64,000 nucleotides of DNA, taken from contig DASUEU010000058.1 in NCBI GenBank assembly GCA_036274895.1, positions 1-64,000 on the forward strand, read 5' to 3'. Shown one piece after another: positions 25,412 to 33,855 of the stretch. A program made the translations under genes and the position numbers. Position 1 is the first letter of the stretch. Every line of letters begins with the position of its first letter. The notes beneath the pieces were generated by a model. The model saw only the letters and a list, made by a program, of their open reading frames with translations, was not told the DNA's origin and made no database searches. The stretch is from CALMKX01 sp036274895. Its GTDB lineage: Bacteria; Acidobacteriota; Thermoanaerobaculia; Multivoradales; SZUA-115.

Positions 25412-27706
25412 TCACGGAGGCGGCGCCGACCCCGGCACGGCCAGCTCCAGGGTCGAGAAGGGCTGGACCAGGCCGTCAACGCAAGAGCCCCGCGGAGGCT
25501 CGGCCCCCTGGCGGACCTGGCTGAAGACCCCGGGACCGGTACACAGCCGGTAAAGCCCCGGCTCGAGATCTCGCAGGTGGATCGACCCCTGGCCACCCAG
25601 CTGTCCCGGCTGTCCGTTGACCAGCGAGAGCATTGCGGCGTGGAGGAAAGCGTCGCCGTAGAGCAAGACAGTGCGCCCCAGGGCCTCCAGGCCCCGAGGC
25701 CCACCGGGTAGATGAAGCACCAGGTCTCCACCGTGATCGGACAGCTCGAGGACGATCGGCCGCGCCGGATCGGCCGCCATCCGTGCCAGCCGCGTCGCTT
25801 TGCCCGGGGCGGATACCACGAAGTAAAGCCAGGTGGCCGACCCTCGAACCGAAAGTCGAAAACTACCGTCCGGTCCAGACACGGCTTCTTCGCCCGAGGT
25901 ACCTGCCGAGCTCAGGAGATCTGCGAAGGCGTGGATGCGGGCCCCGGCCACGGGGCCGGAGCCCCCGACCACCTGGCCCCGATAGCTGCGTTTGGCCCGC
26001 GCGATCAAGCGGACGGTCGAGCCCTCCCCTTGCTCGGCGAGGGTAACGAGCTGAGTGTCGCTTTCGAGGGCCGAGCTCTCCTTGCTGGCGGTGACGGTGG
26101 TGAGTCCAGGTGGCAGAGCGAGGACCTCGAACGAGCCATCCGCGGCTGTGCGGGAGCTGGCCCCCGGCAACCGGCCGAGCTTCTGGGACCGCTGGAAGGT
26201 CGTGACGCTCACCCAGGCGCCCTCGACTGGCTGCCCGTCTTCGGTGACCACCTCGCCCCGCAGTCGGGTCCCCGGCAACTCGATCTCCACCTCGGCGTAG
26301 GTCTTCCCCTGGCGCTTTCTGACCTCGACCTCTCCAACCAGCACTCCCGCCCAGTCGTCCCGATTCTCCACCCACTCCACCCACCAGGTCCCTTCCTCAG
26401 GGAGGTAGCCTTCGAACCGGCCTTCGAGGTCAACGGGAAGAGGGATCCTCTTCGAACCGTGTCGCCCGCCGAACCAAAAGGTGCCGGTGATGGGATCCTC
26501 CCCGATCACAGCCGTTCCCCGGACTTCGACCACGGGAACCTCGATCAGCTCACTCACGCTGCCCGCCGCGAGCGTGATCTGGCGCTCGGCCCAGCGCTCG
26601 TCACCGCTGCCCAAAACCCACAGGTGGTACTCCGCCGGTGCCAGATCCCGAGCCACCCACACACCCTCGGCATCCACCTTGCCGCGCTGTGTCCGCGTGG
26701 GTGCTCCCCGCGAACCGCGCCGGCGGTCGAGCAGGAGGGTCCAGGGTTCACCGTAAGGGTCCACGGGGGGCACCACGGCCACCGCGAGCTGGAGGGGCCG
26801 CCCGACCAGCAGCGGCCCGTCGAGCTGAGCCTCGAGCCCTTCGACCACCTCGATCGGCGCGACCTGCGCCGGAGCGTAACCCTCACACTCTGCCAGCAGT
26901 TCGTAGACACCGGCCGGCACACCGGCGATCTGGAAGAAGCCGCGAGCGTTGGTTGGGGCGACCAGGCCGAGGCTTTCAAGGCGCCGCCGAGTTGCCGGGT
27001 CGTCAGCTGCTTCGGCTGCGCTGAGGGAAAGGCGGAGCTGGCACTCACGAACGGCCACTCGGTCCTCACCGGCCTCTACGAAACCGGAAACCGACGCTCC
27101 GGCCGCCAGCTCGATCTGCCCCAATTCCAGGTGCCCTCCGGGTGGGATCGTCTGCTCCCAACGGTAATGAGGCACGAGGCCGGGACTGCGCAGGTGAAGG
27201 TCGACCTTCCCGGCAGGAACTTCACAGTCGAAGCGGCCCTGGGAGACGGCGCAACGCACTTCGCCTTCTAGGGGGGGAGGGGTCTCGCTCGCCCCCAAGT
27301 GGGCAAAACGAGCCTCCAACTGGAGCGCAGCGCGAGGACCGTGAGGTTCGCGAACTTCGCCGCTGACCGTTCCCGTCGGAAAGCAACGCATGGTGATGGG
27401 CTCAGACCGCTGCAGGGCGGCGGCAGGAACCGTCACGGGCGGTGACCAACACCCGAACCCGGACAGAGTGAGGACCCAGCCGACGTTGTTCGCCAACGGG
27501 AGGAGCGTTTCGGCGCCAAACCCGACCGGGCGCCTGACCGCTTCGGTTTGCCCGGCGGCCGGCACAGCTGTAACCTCAAGCGGTGTTTCCGTAGGCCGAG
27601 CGCTCTGCCCTACAAGCTCCACGCGCACCGGGATGTTGACGGTTCGAGCGCCCGGCGCCGCGAGCCCACTCGCTAAGAGGACAACCAGCAAAGCGCGGAA
27701 GAGCAC
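25412..27706 (-). CDS. exported carboxypeptidase-regulatory-like beta-sandwich protein
   Basis: A 764-residue protein with a signal peptide (1-20). It contains several prealbumin-like/CarboxypepD_reg-like modules, recognisable by strands such as VSGEV---G, RGFFQIAGVPAGVYELLAEC, VRGTAVIGEDP, LRGEVVTEDGQPVEGAWVSV followed by ADGSFEVLALPPG, and YRGQVVGGSGPVAGARI with GPDGSFRLS. Such modules occur in outer-membrane and secreted proteins of Acidobacteriota and Bacteroidota and often bind carbohydrate or mediate assembly. No enzyme domain was found. It is a stand-alone gene, with hairpin copy 1 downstream. Confidence 0.72.
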   Translation of the reverse strand: MLFRALLVVLLASGLAAPGARTVNIPVRVELVGQSARPTETPLEVTAVPAAGQTEAVRRPVGFGAETLLPLANNVGWVLTLSGFGCWSPPVTVPAAALQRSEPITMRCFPTGTVSGEVREPHGPRAALQLEARFAHLGASETPPPLEGEVRCAVSQGRFDCEVPAGKVDLHLRSPGLVPHYRWEQTIPPGGHLELGQIELAAGASVSGFVEAGEDRVAVRECQLRLSLSAAEAADDPATRRRLESLGLVAPTNARGFFQIAGVPAGVYELLAECEGYAPAQVAPIEVVEGLEAQLDGPLLVGRPLQLAVAVVPPVDPYGEPWTLLLDRRRGSRGAPTRTQRGKVDAEGVWVARDLAPAEYHLWVLGSGDERWAERQITLAAGSVSELIEVPVVEVRGTAVIGEDPITGTFWFGGRHGSKRIPLPVDLEGRFEGYLPEEGTWWVEWVENRDDWAGVLVGEVEVRKRQGKTYAEVEIELPGTRLRGEVVTEDGQPVEGAWVSVTTFQRSQKLGRLPGASSRTAADGSFEVLALPPGLTTVTASKESSALESDTQLVTLAEQGEGSTVRLIARAKRSYRGQVVGGSGPVAGARIHAFADLLSSAGTSGEEAVSGPDGSFRLSVRGSATWLYFVVSAPGKATRLARMAADPARPIVLELSDHGGDLVLHLPGGPRGLEALGRTVLLYGDAFLHAAMLSLVNGQPGQLGGQGSIHLRDLEPGLYRLCTGPGVFSQVRQGAEPPRGSCVDGLVQPFSTLELAVPGSAPPP

Positions 27707-27742
27707 GCTAGGTCTCCGCTATCCGTAGAACCCGAGAGCCGT

Positions 27743-28069
27743 TCAGGCAGGACAGAATGGAGCGCTCTCTGGGCGATCCACCAGGTCGGCGAGATGGATG
27801 GTCTCTCGATCCACGGGAGTTGCAGGTTCAGCCGGATCCAGCGACACGAGGATGCAGCGGTCATAGGACTCCTGGCAGTAGCCCCACTGGTCGAAGTAGC
27901 AGTTGGCGGCACCGCCGGCACCGACGACCCGGCAGTCCTCCACCGGTACGCAGATGTCCTGATTGCAGACCCAGCGCACCCCGCCGCATCGTGCGCACCA
28001 CGCCGCTTCGGCTTGCACTGCGGTCAAGGCCGCGAGTATGGTGCCCATCAACCAATGCCTAGCCCTCAT
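27743..28069 (-). CDS. small secreted Cys-rich protein
   Basis: A 108-residue protein with a signal peptide (residues 1-22, ending AEA). The mature part holds nine cysteines, in patterns CARCGG, C-QDIC-PVEDC, CYFDQWGYC and a single late Cys (PFCPA). These probably form disulfides. No family was recognised. The gene starts 225 bp downstream of the GDSL esterase stop and precedes the large exported beta-sandwich protein; co-transcription with the latter is possible (36-bp gap). Confidence 0.6.
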   Translation of the reverse strand: MRARHWLMGTILAALTAVQAEAAWCARCGGVRWVCNQDICVPVEDCRVVGAGGAANCYFDQWGYCQESYDRCILVSLDPAEPATPVDRETIHLADLVDRPESAPFCPA

Positions 28070-28245
28070 GGCATTCCTCCTGTTAAGCGAAGATGACGGT
28101 ACGACAGTTCACGGGCAGCGGTCAAGGCCGGGATCAGCCGGCACCATGCTCTGGTGATCCCGTACCCCGGGCCCCAGATAACTAAGCTCGACGAACTCTT
28201 GGGCCGCCGGCTCGAAACTGGTTGCCGAAGCTCCAAAGATGAACA

Positions 28246-28267
28246 GGCCCCCGGTCTCCCGGGGGCC
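28246..28267 (-). terminator. intrinsic-terminator-like hairpin, copy 2
   Basis: The same GGCCCCCGG-GAGA-CCGGGGGCC hairpin as 25371-25392, placed about 27 nt after the GDSL gene stop (28295). It is followed by TGTTCATCTTT on the minus strand. Confidence 0.6.
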
Positions 28268-28294
28268 TGGATGGTGCGCGGAGCTGGAACGGGC

Positions 28295-29737
28295 CTAGCC
28301 GTCGGCGTTGGGACGGTCGCGCTGGGGGCGCTTAGCAGGGGGCTCCGGGCGGTCGCCGGTGGGGCCGGGGCCGCCGGTCGGCCCTTCGTCCTGGCCGCGC
28401 TGGCGCAGGATCTCCAGCAGCCGCTCGGTCGAGGGCGTGCGCAGCGAGCGGCGCAGGTTCTCGTAGGCGGCCTCGGAGAAGACCAGGTCCTTCACCAACA
28501 CCGAGCCGGTGAACGTGCCGGCCGAGCCGTCGCTGCCGAAGGTGAAGCGGAACAGGTCCACGGGCTCGATCTCGTTGCCGAAGCGCTCGTTGATCGCCGC
28601 GATGAACTCGTTGGCAGTGAAAGCGTAGCCGAAGGGCGTGGGGTGCACGCCGTCATAGGAGAAGATGCCGCCGGTCAGGAAGGCCGAGCTGAACTCGATG
28701 CCGGCGATCTCCAGACCCTCCGCAGCGATCTCGTTGAACGCCCCGTTCATGTCCACCAGGGCCGCGCCTGCTTCCGAGGCCACGCGACGGATCACGTCGT
28801 TGTAGGCCGCCACCCGGGAGGAGAGCATCGCCAGCTCGTTGCCGTCGAGCACGAACTGCGTGCTCAGTGCCATGCCCGTACCACCAGGGATCCCGAGGGG
28901 AATACCGATGCCGCGAGAGAGGGGTCCGGAAGCGGTCAACAGCACTCGATCGGTCAGAGCCAGGGGGCCGTTGGGACCGAGCAGCGGCACCGGCTGACCG
29001 TTCACCAGCACCGGCATGTTGGTGGTCGGGTTGACCACCACCGGCGGGATGGTGGTGACGAAGGGGATGACCGTGACATTGGGGATGTTGGCGATCGCCA
29101 GGTTGGCGCCGGCGGCCCGGATCGGGCTCACGATCGAGCGCAGCTGCTGCTCGAACTGCGCCACCGGGGTCAGCGTCACGCCCTCGATCACGATACCGCT
29201 GGTGGCGGCGCCGAGCACGTCGTTGTTGCCGATCCACAGGGTGACGAAGGTCGGCCGCAGCAACAACGCTTGCTGCAGCGCCGAAGCGTTGCCGAAGCCG
29301 GGCGGTCGCAGGATCAGGTCCACCAGGCCGTTGCCGGTCGGGTTGTTGAGCACGTCGCGAACCCGGAAACCCGGCACGGCCAGGTTGTCGTAAGGCCGCT
29401 GCAAGCCCAGGTTCTGGGGCAGGCCGTTGGTGCTGGACTTGGGGGCGATGATCAGCGGGCGCAAGCTGACCAGGTCGAGCAAGGGGGGGATGCCGGGCGT
29501 GCCCACCAGCGGCTGCTGGAAGTCGGCACGGCCGCCGGCCTGGGTATTGATCAGGGCCGGGTAGCTGTTGCGTTGCACCTCGTTGATCAGGCCGCCGCTC
29601 ATGAAGGCGGCGGTCAAGCTGTCGCCCAGGGCGACGTAGCGAGTGAAGTCGGCACCCTGGCCGAGGGCCGGGGAAACGGCGAGGGCTGCCACCGCCACAG
29701 CGATAGCGAGCCGGCGAATCGTGCGTTGATTCAACAT
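28295..29737 (-). CDS. exported SGNH/GDSL hydrolase
   Basis: A 480-residue protein. The ATG at 29737 has AAGGAGC 6 nt upstream and a signal peptide ending ALGQG. Catalytic blocks of the SGNH fold are present: YVALGDSLT (block I Ser), WIGNNDV (block III Gly-x-Asn-Asp) and DGVHPTPFGYA (block V Asp-x-x-His). Such enzymes are esterases or lipases. The last 50 residues are Pro/Arg/Gly-rich. It lies 35 bp downstream of a FadL-type porin gene, so lipid or hydrophobic-substrate hydrolysis linked to uptake is likely, as inference. Confidence 0.85.
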   Translation of the reverse strand: MLNQRTIRRLAIAVAVAALAVSPALGQGADFTRYVALGDSLTAAFMSGGLINEVQRNSYPALINTQAGGRADFQQPLVGTPGIPPLLDLVSLRPLIIAPKSSTNGLPQNLGLQRPYDNLAVPGFRVRDVLNNPTGNGLVDLILRPPGFGNASALQQALLLRPTFVTLWIGNNDVLGAATSGIVIEGVTLTPVAQFEQQLRSIVSPIRAAGANLAIANIPNVTVIPFVTTIPPVVVNPTTNMPVLVNGQPVPLLGPNGPLALTDRVLLTASGPLSRGIGIPLGIPGGTGMALSTQFVLDGNELAMLSSRVAAYNDVIRRVASEAGAALVDMNGAFNEIAAEGLEIAGIEFSSAFLTGGIFSYDGVHPTPFGYAFTANEFIAAINERFGNEIEPVDLFRFTFGSDGSAGTFTGSVLVKDLVFSEAAYENLRRSLRTPSTERLLEILRQRGQDEGPTGGPGPTGDRPEPPAKRPQRDRPNADG

Positions 29738-29772
29738 GGCAGCTCCTTCTTCGAGTCGTTTCGAGCGCGGCA

Positions 29773-31068
29773 TCAGAAGCTGGCGGTCAGACCGAGCAGC
29801 CAGGCGTTCGATTCATAGGTACCGTAGAAACGGTCGATGTTGGTGCGGGTGGTGCGCTCGTCGAACTGGAGATACATGATCGCACCGTCGAAACTGAAGC
29901 GGTTGCCCTTGTGGCCGTAGCCGATGGTCACACCGTTGCGGTTGGCGTCGGGCAGCAGGGGGCTGACGGTCTCCTCCGGCTGGGGAGTCTCGTCGTAGAC
30001 GTAGCCGAGACGCAGCTGGCCGGTGCTCGAAAGGTCCCAACGGAAGCCGATGCGGTAGTTGTAGGCATCCTCCCAGTTTTCGGGCAGGGTGCTCGAGAGC
30101 GTCGGGTTCTCGGTGAACACGATCGCCACCTCGTCGAAGCTCGACCAGCCGGTCCAGTTGGCATCGACCTCGAGCAGCATCGACGGCGACAGCGCGATCG
30201 CCACGCCGAAGCTCGCCATGTCGGGAAACTCCACCGAGGTCTCGATCGGCAGGTCCCGGCCGAAGGGCAAGGCCGCCGCCACCGCGCCGTCGAACTGCGG
30301 GAAGCCGGTCGCTACCTGGGTCAGCCGGCCGTCGCCCTCGAAGTCGACCTTGATCTTCGAACGGTACGACAGGCCCCAGGAGAAGCTGCTGTTGTACTTG
30401 TGCAGCACTCCCAGGTTGAAGCCGTAGCCCTCGTTGAGGTCGCTCTCGAGGTGAACCTCGGCGATCTCGGAGGCGCGCTGCAAGAAGGGGTTGATGCGGG
30501 CGGCGCGGCGATCGAGCTCGACCTTGGCCAGACGGCCGACGGCGGACAGGCCGATGCCGAAGGTCGGCGTGACCTGGTAGGCGAGGGTCGGCGCCAGGTC
30601 GTAGGTGGTCAGCTCGGCGCGGGTCGAGAGGAAACGGCCCGCCCAGTCGTCCGGGTTGTCCCATTCGGTCACCAGGCCGAAGGGGTTGTTGAAGCTGAAA
30701 CCGAAGGTCATCCGCTGACCGATCGGCTGCACGTAGTAGATGTGGCTGGGGGTGACGAGGTTGCTGGCCTGCTCGCCGGTGACGCTGGCACCGGGAGTGG
30801 GGTTCAAGCCCTCGAACTGCGAGTCGCCGAGGGAGATCAACGTGGTGCCGACCTGGATCGAACGCTCACGCTGGAAGGCGAGACCTCCGACGTTGTGAAA
30901 CAGGGCCGAGCCGTCATCCGCCTGCGCCGTGAAGGCGCCGGCCATCCCCATGGCCTTGGATCCCTGCTCGAAAATGCCGAAGCCTGCAGCCATGGCCGGC
31001 GTGGCGGCCATGGTGAAAGCGATGGCGAGAATGAGAGCGGCAAAGCGAGTCGAACCGCCTCTGGACAT
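29773..31068 (-). CDS. OmpP1/FadL-type outer-membrane transport protein
   Basis: A 431-residue protein, the usual size for FadL. The ATG at 31068 has GGAGGAT about 5 nt upstream and opens a signal peptide ending AMAAG. The mature N-terminus GFGIFEQGSKAMGMAGAFTA is the FadL hatch signature, followed by a barrel with aromatic-rich strands and a final ...LLGLTASF. Members take up long-chain fatty acids, aromatics or hydrocarbons across the outer membrane. It forms a probable operon with the downstream SGNH hydrolase. Confidence 0.92.
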   Translation of the reverse strand: MSRGGSTRFAALILAIAFTMAATPAMAAGFGIFEQGSKAMGMAGAFTAQADDGSALFHNVGGLAFQRERSIQVGTTLISLGDSQFEGLNPTPGASVTGEQASNLVTPSHIYYVQPIGQRMTFGFSFNNPFGLVTEWDNPDDWAGRFLSTRAELTTYDLAPTLAYQVTPTFGIGLSAVGRLAKVELDRRAARINPFLQRASEIAEVHLESDLNEGYGFNLGVLHKYNSSFSWGLSYRSKIKVDFEGDGRLTQVATGFPQFDGAVAAALPFGRDLPIETSVEFPDMASFGVAIALSPSMLLEVDANWTGWSSFDEVAIVFTENPTLSSTLPENWEDAYNYRIGFRWDLSSTGQLRLGYVYDETPQPEETVSPLLPDANRNGVTIGYGHKGNRFSFDGAIMYLQFDERTTRTNIDRFYGTYESNAWLLGLTASF

Positions 31069-31228
31069 CCCGATCCTCCCTTCGAAGGAAATTGCGCTTG
31101 TTGAATCGCTGTCGAAACCGATGGAAAATCCTGGAAAGCCAGCGTATTCCATGGGTTGGGGCCTGTCAACGCCGCTACGGAGGGGGCCTCCCTGCTAGAG
31201 TAGCCACCTCGGGAAGGAGCATCCGACT

Positions 31229-31729
31229 ATGAGCCTCCAGGAGGAATTCGCCAACCGTGTCCAGGCGGAGACGCACGCCAAGCTGCAGGAGTACCTGCGC
31301 GAGCTGTTCGACGACGCCTACCAGGACACCGACACCCACCACTTCTACCTCCGCTACGGCACCACCGTGCTCGAGATCTCGAACGAGCCCTATGGGCCCG
31401 AGGACTCGGTGGTGACCATCATGGCTTACTGCGTCCAGGGGGTGACCCTGGAAAAGAGCCTGCTGCTGACCCTGCTCGAGCTCAACCACGACCTCGCCTT
31501 CGGCGCCTTCTCCGTGGTCGGTCACGACGTCTTCTTCTCCCACTCTCTGTTCGGCCGCACCCTCTGCCGCGACAATCTCTTGAACGCCATCTCCGCCGTG
31601 GCCAACTTCGCCGACGATTACGACGACCGCATCTCCGCCCGCTACGGCGGCCAGACCGCCCTCGACCGCATCCGGGACACCGGCGGCCTGAAACGCCGCA
31701 GCGCCCGCCAGCCGGAAGCCACCCGTTGA
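31229..31729 (+). CDS. YbjN-like / type-III-chaperone-fold protein
   Basis: A 166-residue acidic cytosolic protein. It has the alternating helix-strand pattern of YbjN-domain (T3SS chaperone-like fold) proteins: a helical N-terminus, a strand-rich middle (FYLRYGTTVLEISNEPYG), LELNHDLAFGAF, and the helical ANFADDYDDRISARYGGQTALDRIRD end. AAGGAG is present upstream of the ATG. It overlaps the smpB start and is co-transcribed with it. The function is unknown; YbjN members affect stress and motility. Confidence 0.75.
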   Translation: MSLQEEFANRVQAETHAKLQEYLRELFDDAYQDTDTHHFYLRYGTTVLEISNEPYGPEDSVVTIMAYCVQGVTLEKSLLLTLLELNHDLAFGAFSVVGHDVFFSHSLFGRTLCRDNLLNAISAVANFADDYDDRISARYGGQTALDRIRDTGGLKRRSARQPEATR

Positions 31730-32193
31730 GCCAGCCCGCCCACCGCCCACTCGCCAGCAACCGCAAGGCGCTCCACGACTACCACATCCTCGAGCGCTAC
31801 GAAGCGGGCATGGCCCTGACCGGTACCGAGGTCAAGGCCATGCGCATGGGCAAGGTCCAGCTCAAGGACAGCCACGTCGAGATCCGCGAGGGCGAGGCCT
31901 GGCTGATGGGCGCCCACGTCAGTCCCTACAGCCATGGCAACCGGGAGAACCACGATCCCGAGCGGCCCCGCAGGCTGCTCTTGAGCCGCCGGGAGATCGA
32001 TCGCCTGTTCGGCCGCACCCAGGCCAAGGGCACCACCATCGTGCCCCTCGAGGTCTACTTGAAGGGCAACCGGATCAAGGTCGAGGTGGCCCTGGCCCAG
32101 GGCAAGCGGGAGTACGACAAGCGCCAGGCCGAGCGGGAAAAGGAGCTCGACCGCGAGATGCGCGAAGCCCTGGTTGCCCGCCAGGGGCGGTGA
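31726..32193 (+). CDS. smpB: SsrA-binding protein
   Basis: A 155-residue protein of family length. The conserved core is present: N-R-KA-HDYHILERYEAGMALTGTEVKAMR at the start, LKDSHVEIREGEAWLMGAHV and the basic C-terminal tail (KREYDKRQAEREKELDREMREAL) that enters the ribosomal decoding site. SmpB delivers tmRNA to stalled ribosomes. The start is TTG at 31726, overlapping the previous TGA (TTGA), which implies coupling. No tmRNA gene was recognised in the window. Confidence 0.95.
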   Translation: MSQPAHRPLASNRKALHDYHILERYEAGMALTGTEVKAMRMGKVQLKDSHVEIREGEAWLMGAHVSPYSHGNRENHDPERPRRLLLSRREIDRLFGRTQAKGTTIVPLEVYLKGNRIKVEVALAQGKREYDKRQAEREKELDREMREALVARQGR

Positions 32194-32200
32194 GGCCCTC

Positions 32201-32614
32201 TCACGGCCCCTCGCGCGCCACCGACAGCACGTAGGCCACCAGGTCCCAGGTCTCGCCGTCATCGAGGAGCTTCCACCCCGCCATGGCGGTGTTGGGCTTG
32301 CCTTCCCGGATGATCCAGAACACCCGCCGCGCCGAGGTCCGCTGGCGCCAGAGGCCGTCGGTGAAATCGGCCGGCCGGCTCGACAGGGCCTGGCGAGGCC
32401 CGCGCCCGTCGGCCCGCTCGCCATGGCAGAGGGCGCAGTGCCGTCGATACAGCTCGCGCCCCCGAGCACGCGCCTCGGCCGAGCCGAGGCGGGCGCGGGG
32501 CACCTCCAGCCGGCGATAGGGGGCCGGCAGGTCATTCGGCGGGCAGGCCGAGAGGGCGGCGCAACACGCGAGCAGCAGGGCTGACCTGAGCGGCCGGGTC
32601 CGACGTGGCGACAC
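32201..32614 (-). CDS. c-type cytochrome lipoprotein
   Basis: A 137-residue protein. The GTG at 32614 has GAGGAG 9 nt upstream; the signal sequence ends in a lipobox LSAC (residue about 21). One haem-attachment motif CALCHG is followed by GER-DGRGP and, near the C-terminus, the axial Met (NTAMAGWKLL) and ETWDLVAYVLS, typical of class I cytochrome c. It is probably anchored to a membrane on the periplasmic side. It is the last gene of the hydrogenase operon and overlaps hyaD by 83 nt, so it may carry electrons from or to the hydrogenase. Confidence 0.85.
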   Translation of the reverse strand: MSPRRTRPLRSALLLACCAALSACPPNDLPAPYRRLEVPRARLGSAEARARGRELYRRHCALCHGERADGRGPRQALSSRPADFTDGLWRQRTSARRVFWIIREGKPNTAMAGWKLLDDGETWDLVAYVLSVAREGP

Positions 32615-33101
32615 GGTCTTGGCTCCTCGGGACGAAACGATGCCCCATCCGGGCTGCCTCGACGACCACCTCCTCCACCAGCCGGGGCAGCTGGCCGGCC
32701 ACTGCCGGAGAGCAGCCCACCCCCCACTCCAGGCTCTCGGGCACCAGTCCGAGCAGGGTGAGCCGGCGGGGCGAGCGGTCGAGCCAGGCGAGGCCGTCGA
32801 GCAGGTCGGTGACTCCGATCTGGTGCACCGAGAGGCGGTCCCGCGCCGCTGGCGCCACCTCCTCACCCCGCAAGCGCACCAGGGTCCCGGCAGGGTCCTC
32901 GGTGCGGATGGCGTCGACCAAGATCACCGCCTCGGCCCCTTCGAAGCAATGCATCAAGCTCAGCCCGAGAGTGCCGCCGTCGAGAACTTCGACCCCCTCC
33001 GGGGCGTGGTAGCGGCGGCCCAGCTCCTCGACCGCGGCGACGCCGAGGCCGTCGTCGGCGGCGAGCAGGTTACCCAGACCGAGCACCAGCAGCTTGCCCA
33101 C
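32532..33101 (-). CDS. hyaD: [NiFe]-hydrogenase maturation protease
   Basis: A 189-residue protein, GTG start at 33101 with GGGAGG upstream and only 1 nt after the cytochrome b stop. It opens with LLVLGLGNLLAADDGLGV (the GxGN--DDGxG family motif carrying the Ni-sensing Asp/Glu). It continues with DGGTLGLSLM and a DAI...DPAG region, as in HyaD/HybD/HycI. These enzymes cut the C-terminal peptide of the large subunit after Ni insertion. The C-terminal ~35 residues are a longer tail than usual, in the part that overlaps the cytochrome c gene. Confidence 0.9.
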   Translation of the reverse strand: MGKLLVLGLGNLLAADDGLGVAAVEELGRRYHAPEGVEVLDGGTLGLSLMHCFEGAEAVILVDAIRTEDPAGTLVRLRGEEVAPAARDRLSVHQIGVTDLLDGLAWLDRSPRRLTLLGLVPESLEWGVGCSPAVAGQLPRLVEEVVVEAARMGHRFVPRSQDRVATSDPAAQVSPAARVLRRPLGLPAE

Positions 33102-33102
33102 C

Positions 33103-33855
33103 TCAACCTCCCTCGGCGGTGTTGCGATCGACGAAGCGATAGCCCGAGTAGACCAGATCTTCACGTGGCACGAATTTGTAGCCGGTGAAGATCGACTCCA
33201 TCGTCCCCGTCGGCTCGACCACCGACATCAAGGTCGCGCTCCACACGTGGTGAGCGGCGAAACCGATCAACAACCACATCACGATGTGGTGGATGTAGCG
33301 CGCCAGCTGGAGACCACCGAAGAGCGGCACCAGGAAGTCGAAGGCCCGCAGCGGCGAGTCGACGTGGGCGCTCGCCGCGTAGATCGCGAGGCCGGTGGCG
33401 ATCTGCAGCAGGAAGAGCAGGAACACCAGGCTATAGATCAACCCGGCGAGCGGGTTGTGACCGATGAATCCCGGTGGCTTGCGCTGGGCGAAGGTGTAGA
33501 AGCGCAGCGTCGGCAGGAGACCGCGCCAGCGGCGCTTGCGCACGGGGATGAACTTGTCCCAGTGGGCGTACTTGTTGCCCAGGAACATCCACAGCACGCG
33601 CGCGAGCACCGAGAGCGTGAACACGATCGCGGCGTAGAAGTGCACCAGCTTGACCACGCCCATCACGAAGCGCTGGTTCGCCGGGCCGGCGGCGATCAGA
33701 AAGGGATAGCCGAGGTACACACCGGTGACGGCGAGCACCACGATGGAGAACACGTTGAGCCAATGCGTGACGCGGACCGGCCACTCCCACACGTACACCC
33801 GCACCACGTTGGAGCCGGCCGGGAGCGGCGGCGAGGAGGCGGCTGTCTGGCTCAT
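33103..33855 (-). CDS. hyaC: [NiFe]-hydrogenase b-type cytochrome subunit
   Basis: A 250-residue membrane protein, ATG at 33855 overlapping the large-subunit stop (ATGA). It has four main hydrophobic helices and the haem-ligand histidines expected for HyaC/HupC: RVTHWLNVFSIVVLA at the start, VKLVHFYAAIVF, and ARYIHHIVMWLL...FAAHHVW near the end. It anchors the hydrogenase to the membrane and passes electrons to the quinone pool. The C-terminal ~40 residues are soluble. Confidence 0.93.
   Translation of the reverse strand: MSQTAASSPPLPAGSNVVRVYVWEWPVRVTHWLNVFSIVVLAVTGVYLGYPFLIAAGPANQRFVMGVVKLVHFYAAIVFTLSVLARVLWMFLGNKYAHWDKFIPVRKRRWRGLLPTLRFYTFAQRKPPGFIGHNPLAGLIYSLVFLLFLLQIATGLAIYAASAHVDSPLRAFDFLVPLFGGLQLARYIHHIVMWLLIGFAAHHVWSATLMSVVEPTGTMESIFTGYKFVPREDLVYSGYRFVDRNTAEGG

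Noticed and set aside
28320..28345. CGCTTAGCAG as a fourth copy of the leader repeat
   Set aside because: It lies inside the GDSL gene, and none of the flanking conserved sequence is present.
30170..30700. Alternative frames in the FadL gene region
   Set aside because: Frameshifted Arg/Pro-rich translations only; the FadL frame has a full signal peptide and barrel pattern.
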